A stretch of 10,928 nt of DNA from UMGS1766 sp963660915 (GTDB taxonomy: Bacteria; Bacillota; Clostridia; Oscillospirales; Oscillospiraceae): positions 1 through 10,928 of the forward strand of contig CAVLAO010000058.1 of NCBI GenBank assembly GCA_963660915.1, in the 5' to 3' direction. A program made the position numbers and the translations under genes. Positions 1 through 5,185 of the stretch are shown here, one piece after another (positions within the stretch are counted from its first letter, which is position 1; every line of letters begins with the position of its first letter). The notes below the pieces were generated by a model that made no database searches, was not told the DNA's origin, and was given only the letters and a program-made list of their open reading frames with translations.

Positions 1-55
1 TACCCTCTGCATCGGCGGCGGCCAGGGCGTTGCTACCATCTGGGAGAAGTGCTGA
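1..55 (+). CDS. Acetyl-CoA acetyltransferase (thiolase), C-terminal end only
   Basis: Only the last 17 codons are in the window, read from base 2, giving TLCIGGGQGVATIWEKC before the TGA at 53-55. This is the thiolase C-terminal signature: the catalytic Cys (codon 8-10) that acts as the base for Claisen condensation, followed by the Gly-rich GGGQG loop. Thiolases of this type condense two acetyl-CoA to acetoacetyl-CoA, the entry step of butyrate synthesis, or run in reverse. It is the only gene on the + strand and converges on the sigma-factor operon. Its promoter and N-terminus lie outside the window, so whether it is AtoB/ThlA-like or a longer-chain thiolase cannot be told. Confidence 0.85.
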   Translation, partial: TLCIGGGQGVATIWEKC

Positions 56-87
56 TTTCATCGAGCATAACTTCGCATCATAACATG

Positions 88-124
88 AGAACCCACCCTC
101 CGGCAATGCCGGAGGGTGGGTTCT
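88..124 (+). terminator. Strong hairpin after the thiolase
   Basis: Perfect 17-bp inverted repeat (88-104 with 108-124) with a 3-base loop AAT, 33 bases after the thiolase stop. The following T-run is weak and interrupted (TTCTTA), so it may act as a terminator or as a 3'-end stabilising hairpin. Its core CCACCCTCCGGC/GCCGGAGGGTGG recurs at 2886-2913. Confidence 0.7.
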
Positions 125-167
125 TAGGTCTGTATGCATGGAAAAGCGGCGTGGGGATGACCAGACC

Positions 168-280
168 TGTCATCCTGAACGCAGTGAAGGATCTTAAAAC
201 ACCATCTTCTACAACCACCATGCGAATCGTAGAAAGTCTGTGCAGTAAGATTCTTCGTCGCTTCGCTCCTCAGAATGACA
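168..280. repeat. Repeat A, copy I (113-bp palindromic element)
   Basis: Begins TGTCATCCTGA and ends TCAGAATGACA, imperfect terminal inverted repeats joined to inner arms GAAGGATCTT and AAGATTCTTCG. The core carries a second dyad (TTCTAC...GTAGAA). The core is the reverse complement of the cores of copies II (2608) and III (4908). Further arm fragments (CTCAGAATGA, CTCAAAATGACA) trail to about 327, followed by CAGACCTGATA, a tail also found after copies II and III. Short open frames here are repeat-derived and not credible genes. Confidence 0.85.
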
Positions 281-379
281 AAGGGGAAGTGCTCAGAATG
301 AAAAAGGGGGAGGGCTCAAAATGACAGACCTGATAGCTGTCCCTGACCTGCTACACTTCTTCAGTCTGCGCCGCGCCCC

Positions 380-558
380 AAAGGCTTCCCCTTGGGGGGA
401 AGCTGTCGCCGCAGGCGACTGATGAGGGGGCAGGTCATTGAACGCTCTAGTTGACGCCACCTCATCCGTCACGGCTTCGCCGTGCCACCTTCCTTCCCCT
501 TTGCCCTTCGGGCATTTCCCCACACAGTGGGGAATCACCCCTCAAGGGGAAGGCTTTA
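380..558. repeat. Repeat B, full-length palindromic element (about 180 bp)
   Basis: The ends AAAGGCTTCCCCTTG and CAAGGGGAAGGCTTT form imperfect terminal inverted repeats (one mismatch). Inside are several nested small hairpins: GTCGCC/GGCGAC near 405-419, ACGGC/GCCGT near 471-484, TGCCC/GGGCA near 500-513 and TTCCCC/GGGGAA near 515-534. A shorter relative lies at 2775-2866. With copy I of repeat A, it fills the 550 bases without a gene between the thiolase and the sigma operon. I see no protein, tRNA or known RNA there. Confidence 0.8.
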
Positions 559-571
559 GGGTCTTTGCTAG

Positions 572-606
572 AAAAACCGCGCCCCCTCAATGAGGGGGCG
601 CGGTTT
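572..606 (-). terminator. Rho-independent terminator of the sigma-factor operon
   Basis: Inverted repeat 574-589 / 591-606 (AAACCGCGCCCCCTCA with its complement; the innermost pairs open to form the loop). Read on the - strand it is followed by a T-tract at 576-572. It starts only 4 bases after the stop codon of the last gene of the operon, at 610. Confidence 0.9.
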
Positions 607-609
607 ATA

Positions 610-915
610 TCACCATCCCGTCTGGTATATCTCCCGACTCCAATGCATCGCCACATCCAGCCCGGCCATAGACACGGCAAAGAGAATCAGCAGACACATC
701 AGCACCACCGAGGCCACATCAAGCTTGAAATGCGCCCCGGATTTGGGCAATGCACTCAGCAGAACCTCCACCCCCAACATCAGAAACATCACCGGCCAGA
801 GCCGGAAGATCAACTCATAACTCACCGCATCGGTGAACAAATGGATGAGAAACAGCACGCCGTAAAAGATCAGCATACCCCCAAGACTGAGAGTTCCTAC
901 TTTATGCCTGGTCAT
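610..915 (-). CDS. Small membrane protein, DUF5668/LiaF-N-like
   Basis: 101-residue hydrophobic protein. From the ATG at 915 it begins MTRHKVGTLSLGG, then a hydrophobic segment (about residues 10-28), a second with the LWPVMFLMLGVEVLLS pattern (about 38-56) and a third (about 66-86), ending in a short amphipathic tail. The Gly-rich start and the 'WPVxxxxxGxxxL' segment resemble the DUF5668 membrane domain seen at the N-terminus of LiaF and in small phage-shock/envelope-stress proteins. This is family-level resemblance by eye. The start at 915 is preferred to the ATG at 921 because GGAGG (930-926) lies 9 bases upstream of 915 but only 3 from 921. It overlaps the preceding gene by 14 bases, so translational coupling is likely. 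Last gene of the operon. Confidence 0.75.
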   Translation of the reverse strand: MTRHKVGTLSLGGMLIFYGVLFLIHLFTDAVSYELIFRLWPVMFLMLGVEVLLSALPKSGAHFKLDVASVVLMCLLILFAVSMAGLDVAMHWSREIYQTGW

Positions 916-1519
916 GGTCATTTTCCTCCGTTTCCGACGGAGCTTCTTCCGTCGATTCTTCCTGTACCGGTTCTGCATCCTTTGGCTGTGCTTCCTCAAC
1001 TTCGGGAGGCTCCGACCCGATCTCATCCTCCAGCTCCTGCTTTTTGGAAACGATCAGCCTCCAGCCCAACCAGATAATGCCCACACCGATGGCGGCTTGA
1101 GGCAGGCGCCGCAGGAAATAGGCGATAAAGCTGTTTGAAAACCAGCTCAGTAAACCGAAGGTGTTGTTCCAGACCAACCACAGTCCCAGCACAATCAGCA
1201 CCACCGCCAATGCAACAAGGCCGTTTTTTCCGAAACAAATCAAATCACTTGCATTATCCCAGATATAGCCGTCTCCCTCCTTTGCAAATTCTTCCGGAGA
1301 CAGACTGCGCAGATTGTGGGTGTGGAGAAAGCTATAGAACCAGACAACGACGGACAGCAGACTTAAAACAGCCAGTCCGATTGCCACCGGAAGCAGCAGC
1401 AACAGCAGAAAGGTGATCAGCAGGCTGATTCCCTGCCGATAAAGACCGAAATACATCTCTCCGCATCCGGGAAACAGGGAAAGCAGGAAGGTAAAAAAAC
1501 GATTTTTCTGATTATTCAT
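902..1519 (-). CDS. Multi-pass membrane protein with TM2-like N-terminus and acidic tail
   Basis: 205 residues. The N-terminal part (about 8-65) has a TM2-like pattern: LSLFPGCGEMYFGLYRQGI, where Pro-Gly before a Gly-x-x-Tyr-x-Gly turn is typical, leading into a long hydrophobic stretch (31-62). A soluble loop with DGYIWDNASD follows (about 70-98), then two further membrane segments (about 100-117 and 141-157). The cytosolic-looking tail (160-205) is very rich in Glu/Asp/Pro. The function is not known. Its place third in an ECF sigma operon, coupled by an 8-base overlap to the gene before and a 14-base overlap to the gene after, suggests an envelope role in the same system. GGAGG lies 11 bases before the ATG. 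Confidence 0.75.
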   Translation of the reverse strand: MNNQKNRFFTFLLSLFPGCGEMYFGLYRQGISLLITFLLLLLLPVAIGLAVLSLLSVVVWFYSFLHTHNLRSLSPEEFAKEGDGYIWDNASDLICFGKNGLVALAVVLIVLGLWLVWNNTFGLLSWFSNSFIAYFLRRLPQAAIGVGIIWLGWRLIVSKKQELEDEIGSEPPEVEEAQPKDAEPVQEESTEEAPSETEENDHDQA

Positions 1520-1985
1520 TGTAACTTATTCCTCCAAAGGATTCATATTCAAGTGCATTGGATGCCTGATCCAGAGCATTGGAAAGATGCTGGGAGAACT
1601 GCCGGATCTGCTGGGAGAAGCCGCTGATGGACTCCGCCGCAGACTGCGCTTTCTGTCCGATCGATCCGGTGCTGAACAGAACTGTCAGACAGGCGGCGCA
1701 GCCAAGCCCCACCCGAACGCAGTAACGGTAAAATTGCTTTCGGGCATTTTTCTTTTTCTTCTCTGACTGCCTGCTCTCTCCTATTGTCTGACTGTCTTCT
1801 GTCATCCTGAGCGCAGCGGAGGATCTTTCCTCCGGATTCTTCCGTCCCTGCACTCCTTCCGAATGACAAATGAGATTTAAAGCGTTCTCCTTCAGGTCAC
1901 GGGGTGCGGAGAGCAGACCGCCGCTTTCCGCCCGGTCGATCAGGCGCAGCAGCTCCTCATCGCTGAGATATTCTCTTGTGTTCAT
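1512..1985 (-). CDS. Putative anti-sigma factor-like single-pass membrane protein, carrying an in-frame repeat
   Basis: 157 residues, immediately after the ECF sigma gene with an ATGA overlap (1982-1985), the classical anti-sigma position. The N-terminal cytosolic part (about 1-38, SDEELLRLIDRAESGG) is helical and charged. A Lys-rich stretch at about 75-83 precedes one membrane segment at about 88-110. The outer part (111-157) is Gln/Ser-rich and probably helical (SISGFSQQIRQFSQHLSNAL). No zinc-binding HxxxCxxC motif of the ZAS class is visible, so the anti-sigma role is inferred from position and topology only. Residues 40-62 are encoded by a copy of repeat A (1800-1868), whose 69 bases preserve the frame. 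The RBS AAAGGAG lies inside the 3' end of the sigma gene, 8 bases from the ATG. Confidence 0.7.
   Translation of the reverse strand: MNTREYLSDEELLRLIDRAESGGLLSAPRDLKENALNLICHSEGVQGRKNPEERSSAALRMTEDSQTIGESRQSEKKKKNARKQFYRYCVRVGLGCAACLTVLFSTGSIGQKAQSAAESISGFSQQIRQFSQHLSNALDQASNALEYESFGGISYNE
1800..1868. repeat. Repeat A, 69-bp copy inside a coding sequence
   Basis: Begins TGTCATCCTGAGCGCAGCGG with AGGATCTTTCC and ends CCGAATGACA, which are the arms of the family seen at 168, 2608, 4908, 6735-7118 and 10738, but with a very short core. Exactly 69 bases, so it adds 23 codons (Cys40 to Thr62 of the host gene) without a stop. It reads CHSEGVQGRKNPEERSSAAL in the host frame, the translation signature of this repeat. 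I see no clear target-site duplication at its edges. Confidence 0.85.
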
Positions 1986-2524
1986 TGGATCTGCTCCTTT
2001 CGGATTTTTTTCTTCAGCAGTGCTTTCGCCCGATAGACACGGGTTTGAACCGTTTTCAGATTCTGCCCCGTTTGCGCGGCGATTTCTCCGAAGCTCATTT
2101 CCTCCACAAAGTACGCCAGCGCTGCAGAACGGTAAGGTTCCTTCAGCCCGGCGCAGGCAAGTCTGACCTCCTCCTGCACCTCATCCTCCAGCACCTTTCG
2201 TTCCGGGTCGGGCGCTTCATCGGGCAAGGTCAGCATTGCCTCTTCCCCATCCGGGAGAACCTGCATCCGCTGGCGGCGCAGGTAATCGGTGCATTTGTTG
2301 GCGGCAATCCGGCACAGCCATGCCTTTTCGTTTGCCCCGTCAAATCGATCCAGGGCAAGATAGGCGGCCAGAAAGGTTTCCTGCGCCAGATCCTGCGCCT
2401 GAAAGTAGTTGTTCACCATCCGATAGCACACGGAGAAGACCAGATCCTGATAGCGGTCGATGAGTTGTTCTATTGTAGCAGCGATGGTCGACCGCCTCCT
2501 CTCCTGAGATGCATCTTCACTCAT
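1982..2524 (-). CDS. ECF-family RNA polymerase sigma factor (sigma-70 region 2 and region 4)
   Basis: 180 residues if the ATG at 2524 is used. Sigma region 2 spans about 19-88 (LIDRYQDLVFSVCYRM, then DLAQETFLAAY and AWLCRIAANKCTDYLRRQ, which form the core-binding and -10-recognition helices). A variable acidic linker follows (90-120), then region 4 at about 123-172 with the helix-turn-helix MSFGEIAAQTGQNLKTVQTRVYRAK that reads the -35. There is no region 1 or 3, as in ECF factors. It heads a four-gene operon with membrane proteins, so it probably answers an envelope signal. The start is uncertain: the ATG has no Shine-Dalgarno and coincides with a TATAAT box, whereas a strong Shine-Dalgarno (2505-2495) points to codon 14, an ATC at 2485. 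The conserved domains are intact with either start. Confidence 0.9.
   Translation of the reverse strand: MSEDASQERRRSTIAATIEQLIDRYQDLVFSVCYRMVNNYFQAQDLAQETFLAAYLALDRFDGANEKAWLCRIAANKCTDYLRRQRMQVLPDGEEAMLTLPDEAPDPERKVLEDEVQEEVRLACAGLKEPYRSAALAYFVEEMSFGEIAAQTGQNLKTVQTRVYRAKALLKKKIRKEQIQ
2495..2505 (-). promoter_or_regulatory. Strong Shine-Dalgarno inside the annotated 5' end of the sigma gene
   Basis: AGGAGAGGAGG on the - strand, followed after 9 bases by ATC (2485-2483), codon 14 of the long frame. No ATG, GTG or TTG exists in frame at a usable distance. Either translation starts at a rare ATC or this purine run is coincidental. Confidence 0.45.
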
Positions 2525-2554
2525 TATAACGATGGACAGGGAAAATTGTCTTCA
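2523..2554 (-). promoter_or_regulatory. Candidate promoter of the sigma-factor operon (SigA-like and ECF-like overlapping)
   Basis: A perfect TATAAT (2528-2523) has AAGACA (2552-2547) 18 bases upstream, matching TTGACA in 4 of 6. The same stretch also holds TGAAGA (2554-2549), 17 bases, then CGTT (2531-2528), which resembles the TGAAAC-N16/17-CGT architecture of autoregulated ECF promoters. Transcription would start near 2516, downstream of the ATG at 2524. Confidence 0.45.
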
Positions 2555-2607
2555 AGTTTTTTAGAGATTTTGAGGTTTGCCCCCCCCGGCGCAGAAACGA
2601 TCAGGAT

Positions 2608-2719
2608 TGTCATCCTGAGGAGCAGAGTGACGAAGGATCTTATTGCTTAGACTTCTACTATTCGCATGGTGGTTGTAGAAGCTGGTGTTTTAAGATTCTT
2701 CGCTTCGCTCAGAATGACA
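2608..2719. repeat. Repeat A, copy II (112 bp)
   Basis: TGTCATCCTGAGGAG...CTCAGAATGACA with the same core (TAGACTTCTAC...GTAGAAG) and orientation as copy III at 4908. Similarity extends about 25 bases to its left (GCAGAAACGATCAGGAT against GCAGAGACAATCCGGAT) and continues to the right as a second arm and the tail CAGACCTGATAAATTGCCGA. Confidence 0.85.
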
Positions 2720-2774
2720 GGAGCGGAGTGCTCAGAATGACAGACCTGATAAATTGCCGAAACCTGCTACGACC

Positions 2775-2866
2775 CCTCCGCCTCACATTCGTTCGGCACC
2801 TCCTTCCCCTTTGCTCTGCGGCCATTTCCCCACGCTGTGGGGAATCGCCCCCAGGGGGAAGCCTCT
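2775..2866. repeat. Repeat B, truncated copy
   Basis: Matches the right half of the element at 380-558: CACCTCCTTCCCCTTTG, then GCCATTTCCCCAC, GTGGGGAATC and a GGGGGAAGCCT end. It directly follows the tail of repeat A copy II. Together they fill the 400 bases between the sigma-gene promoter and the terminator at 2880; no gene is visible there. Confidence 0.7.
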
Positions 2867-2879
2867 CTTCTCAAAACCG

Positions 2880-2913
2880 AAAAAACCACCCCCCGGCTCA
2901 CGCCGGAGGGTGG
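2880..2913 (-). terminator. Rho-independent terminator after the single-chain CoA-transferase
   Basis: Stem 2886-2897 / 2902-2913 with a 4-base loop. Read on the - strand, the single non-Watson-Crick position is a G.U pair, and the hairpin is followed by six T (2885-2880). It lies 24 bases past the stop codon at 2938. Confidence 0.9.
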
Positions 2914-2937
2914 TAATCAAATATATTATGCCGTCAA

Positions 2938-4242
2938 TCAGATGTAGAACAGCTTCTCGGCCTCGCGGCGCAGCTCCGCGCGGTCCTCGGGATGAGCGAT
3001 GGAGATCAGCTTTTCAGTGCGCTCCTTCACGCTGCAGCCCCGCAGCTGCACAACGCCGTACTCGGTGACGATGTAGTCCACATAGTTACGGGGAATGGTA
3101 ACCACAGCGCCCTGGGTCAGCATGGGCTTGATCTTGGGCATACCCTTCTTGCTGCGGCTGGCAAAGGCCAGAATGCCGCGGCCGCCCTTGGAGTGCAATG
3201 CACCGTAGGCGAAGCAGAAGCCTCCGCCGGAGCCGGAGTGCTGACGGGGACCGATGGACTCGGAGCAGACCTGACCGGTCAGATCCATTTCCAGAATGGT
3301 GTTGATGGACACCATGTTGTCATTCTGCATGATGGTCATGGGGTTCACGCCGTAGCTGCCGGGCACGATACGGAGAGTGGGAGTGGCAGACATGGTGTCG
3401 TACAAAGCCCGGTCGCCGCCGGCGAAGGAGCCCACGTGGACACCCTTATAGTAGTTCTTCCGCTCGCCGGTGATAATGCCACGGCGGATCATCTCGCCCA
3501 TGGAGGAGGTGAACATCTCGGTGTGCAGACCCAGATCATGCTTGTCCATCAGGTGACGGGCAACGGCATCCGGCAGAGAGCCAATGCCCAGCTGGATGGT
3601 GTCGCCGTCGTGAACCAGCTCACTGACCAGACCGCCGATGGTGTCTTCCACTTCGGTGGCTTCCATGGCAGGAATCTCGGTCAGAGGTTCGTCTACTTCA
3701 TACAGGCAGGTGACGTCATTGATGTCGATCTCCAGACCGCCCTTGACGCGAACCTGCTGGGGGTTGACCTCCAGAATGATGCGGTGATCCTGGCTTGCCA
3801 GAACAGCGGCGTAGGTCTCGGTTTCCCACATCATGCACAGGCCGACCTGGAACTTGCCGTTCTCGTCCATGGGAGTGACCTGAGCCACAAACACATTTGG
3901 GGGACGATGCTGGCAGACAAAGCCGGGGAAGTCAGGCAGGTCGGTGACGATCATAGAGCAGTTCAGCTTCTTGTGACCCTCACCCCAGCCGGGACCGTAG
4001 AAGAATCCGCCGGTGTTGATATGGCCGTTCATGCCGTCGCCGGTGACGAACTCATAGTTGCCGGTACGGGGCTTGACCACAGACACGTTCTCCACCCGAG
4101 GGGCGATCTTGTGCAGGTTCTGGGCAAAGATTTTGGGCTCGTTGCAGTCGCCGGCAAAGCAGACGTTGTCGTTGCTGCGAATGAAGCCCAGAGCATCGTC
4201 CAGAGAGACCTTCTTGCTCTCATACAATTGCTTGAAATCCAT
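2938..4242 (-). CDS. Acyl-CoA:carboxylate CoA-transferase (4-hydroxybutyrate / butyryl-CoA:acetate type)
   Basis: 434 residues, the usual length of the acetyl-CoA hydrolase/transferase family. It moves CoA between short-chain acyl-CoA and a free acid (for example acetate) through a glutamyl-CoA thioester; cytosolic. Visible family marks: QLGIGSLPDAV (217-227), HTEMFT with the expected catalytic Glu242, NDNMVSINTILEMDLTGQV (307-325), SKGGRGI (351-357) and VVTIPRNYVDYIVTEYGV (380-397), followed by IAHPEDR. The loop usually GGQxDFxxGA reads GGGFCFAYGA (339-348), losing the Gln and Asp, so it may be a subfamily with another substrate. The start has AGGAGG 7 bases upstream. It lies 88 bases downstream of the marR gene on the same strand and is probably cotranscribed with it. 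The exact acyl and acid substrates cannot be named. Confidence 0.88.
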   Translation of the reverse strand: MDFKQLYESKKVSLDDALGFIRSNDNVCFAGDCNEPKIFAQNLHKIAPRVENVSVVKPRTGNYEFVTGDGMNGHINTGGFFYGPGWGEGHKKLNCSMIVTDLPDFPGFVCQHRPPNVFVAQVTPMDENGKFQVGLCMMWETETYAAVLASQDHRIILEVNPQQVRVKGGLEIDINDVTCLYEVDEPLTEIPAMEATEVEDTIGGLVSELVHDGDTIQLGIGSLPDAVARHLMDKHDLGLHTEMFTSSMGEMIRRGIITGERKNYYKGVHVGSFAGGDRALYDTMSATPTLRIVPGSYGVNPMTIMQNDNMVSINTILEMDLTGQVCSESIGPRQHSGSGGGFCFAYGALHSKGGRGILAFASRSKKGMPKIKPMLTQGAVVTIPRNYVDYIVTEYGVVQLRGCSVKERTEKLISIAHPEDRAELRREAEKLFYI

Positions 4243-4330
4243 TGGTATTCCTCCTAGTGAAACATAATGTGGATTTGTTTTTAGAATCTTTCTGCCGATC
4301 CGACAGAAGCTGCGAATCGATCAACAGAGT

Positions 4331-4765
4331 TTACTGACTCAACTTGAGCAGCAGCTGTTTCAGCGTGCCGCACTCCTCCTCGGTCAGGACAGCGGTCAGT
4401 TCCCGGTCGGTGTCCACGATAATGCGGCGAAACTCCTCTGCCTGCTCCCGCCCTTTTTCGGTGGTGCGCAGGGCATAACTGCGGGCATCCTCCGGATCGT
4501 GGGTGCGCTCCAGCAACCCCAGCTTTTCCAGTCCTGTGATCAATTTGGTTACCCCGGGATTGCTCAGCTGAGTGAAGCGCTCAATGGCCCGCTGGTTTAC
4601 CGTCCGCCGGTCTTCCCAGTCGGCAACATACACCAGACTCATCGCCTGATACATGCTCACCCCATAGTTCTCCAACGCGCGGGAGTTGGTTCGGTTGAGG
4701 AGAAAGTCAGCTCGATGTACCAGGTGGCACACCGTCTCCCTCAGGTTGACGGGCGTCTCTGCCAC
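4331..4765 (-). CDS. MarR-family transcriptional regulator
   Basis: 144 residues, typical MarR length. The N-terminal dimerisation helix (about 8-30) is followed by a winged helix: TVNQRAIERFTQLSNPGVTK (55-74) holds the helix-turn-helix, ITGLEKLGLLERT (76-88) continues it, and the wing DPEDARSYALRTTEKG (90-105) has the Asp and Arg usual at the wing tip. Long C-terminal helices complete the dimer interface. MarR proteins usually repress and release DNA on binding small, often aromatic or acyl, ligands. The start is GTG at 4765 with AAGGTG about 8 bases upstream. Two overlapping dyads lie over its own promoter, so it very probably represses itself and, by read-through, the CoA-transferase gene behind it. 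Confidence 0.9.
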   Translation of the reverse strand: MAETPVNLRETVCHLVHRADFLLNRTNSRALENYGVSMYQAMSLVYVADWEDRRTVNQRAIERFTQLSNPGVTKLITGLEKLGLLERTHDPEDARSYALRTTEKGREQAEEFRRIIVDTDRELTAVLTEEECGTLKQLLLKLSQ

Positions 4766-4785
4766 GGGCTCACCTTCTTTCTGAA

Positions 4786-4814
4786 ATATAACCGTTTATA
4801 TAACCGGTTATATA
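4786..4814. promoter_or_regulatory. Tandem operator of the MarR regulator
   Basis: A perfect 18-bp palindrome TATATAACCGGTTATATA (4797-4814) overlaps an imperfect one, ATATAACCGTTTATAT (4786-4801), centred 12 bases away. Both share the half-site ATATAACCG. They cover the predicted transcription start and leader of the marR gene. Confidence 0.75.
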
Positions 4815-4817
4815 TTT

Positions 4818-4845
4818 ATTATAGCAGGTGATATCGGGATGTCAA
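4818..4845 (-). promoter_or_regulatory. SigA-type promoter of marR and the CoA-transferase
   Basis: Consensus TTGACA (4845-4840), a 16-base spacer and consensus TATAAT (4823-4818). The predicted start, about 4811, falls inside the operator palindrome, so bound repressor would block initiation. Confidence 0.85.
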
Positions 4846-4907
4846 TAGATTTTTTGGAATCGTTGGGATTTCGGGGCTGTCTATTCTGTCGCAGAGACAA
4901 TCCGGAT

Positions 4908-5066
4908 TGTCATCCTGAGGAGCAACAGCGACGAAGGATCTTATTGCTTAGACTTCTACTATTCGCACGGCGGTTGTAGAAATTGGTGTTTTAAGATTCT
5001 TCGCTTCGCTCAGAATGACAGGAGTGGAGTGCTCAGAATGACAGGAGTGGAGTGCTCAGAATAACA
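4908..5066. repeat. Repeat A, copy III, with a duplicated 23-bp tail
   Basis: The element proper is 4908-5020, the same core and orientation as copy II. It is followed by two tandem 23-bp units (5021-5043 and 5044-5066), each GGAGTGGAGTGCTCAGAAT plus a/gACA. The second unit reads AATAACA instead of AATGACA. Then comes the shared tail CAGACCTGATAAATTGCCGA and a possible short inverted remnant of repeat B (about 5111-5134). No gene is visible between 4846 and 5185. Confidence 0.85.
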
Positions 5067-5133
5067 GACCTGATAAATTGCCGAAACCTGCTGCAACCCC
5101 TCTGGTTGAGCGCCGCTGACAGCTTCCCACCCC

Positions 5134-5165
5134 GAAAAAAAGAGCCACCCGCAGGTGGCTCTTTT
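5134..5165 (-). terminator. Rho-independent terminator of the two-subunit CoA-transferase operon
   Basis: Stem of 12 bp (5138-5149 / 5154-5165) with a 4-base loop. On the - strand the stem is flanked downstream by a T-run at 5140-5134. It begins 20 bases after the stop at 5186. Confidence 0.9.
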
Positions 5166-5185
5166 CTCAGCTCTAAATTTGAAAC

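Noticed and set aside
451..1077. 208-residue + strand open frame across repeat B and the membrane-protein genes
   Set aside because: It begins in repeat B, crosses the terminator and runs antisense to two overlapping - strand genes.
2992..4257. 421-residue open frame on the + strand opposite the CoA-transferase
   Set aside because: The antisense frame of a well-supported gene with strong codon bias; its composition (many His/Gly/Val) shows no recognisable domain and it has no promoter.
4270..4318. Terminator or riboswitch between marR and the CoA-transferase
   Set aside because: A small hairpin (TTCTGTCG/CGGCAGAA) exists, but no T-run follows on the - strand and no known riboswitch pattern is seen; read-through is likelier.
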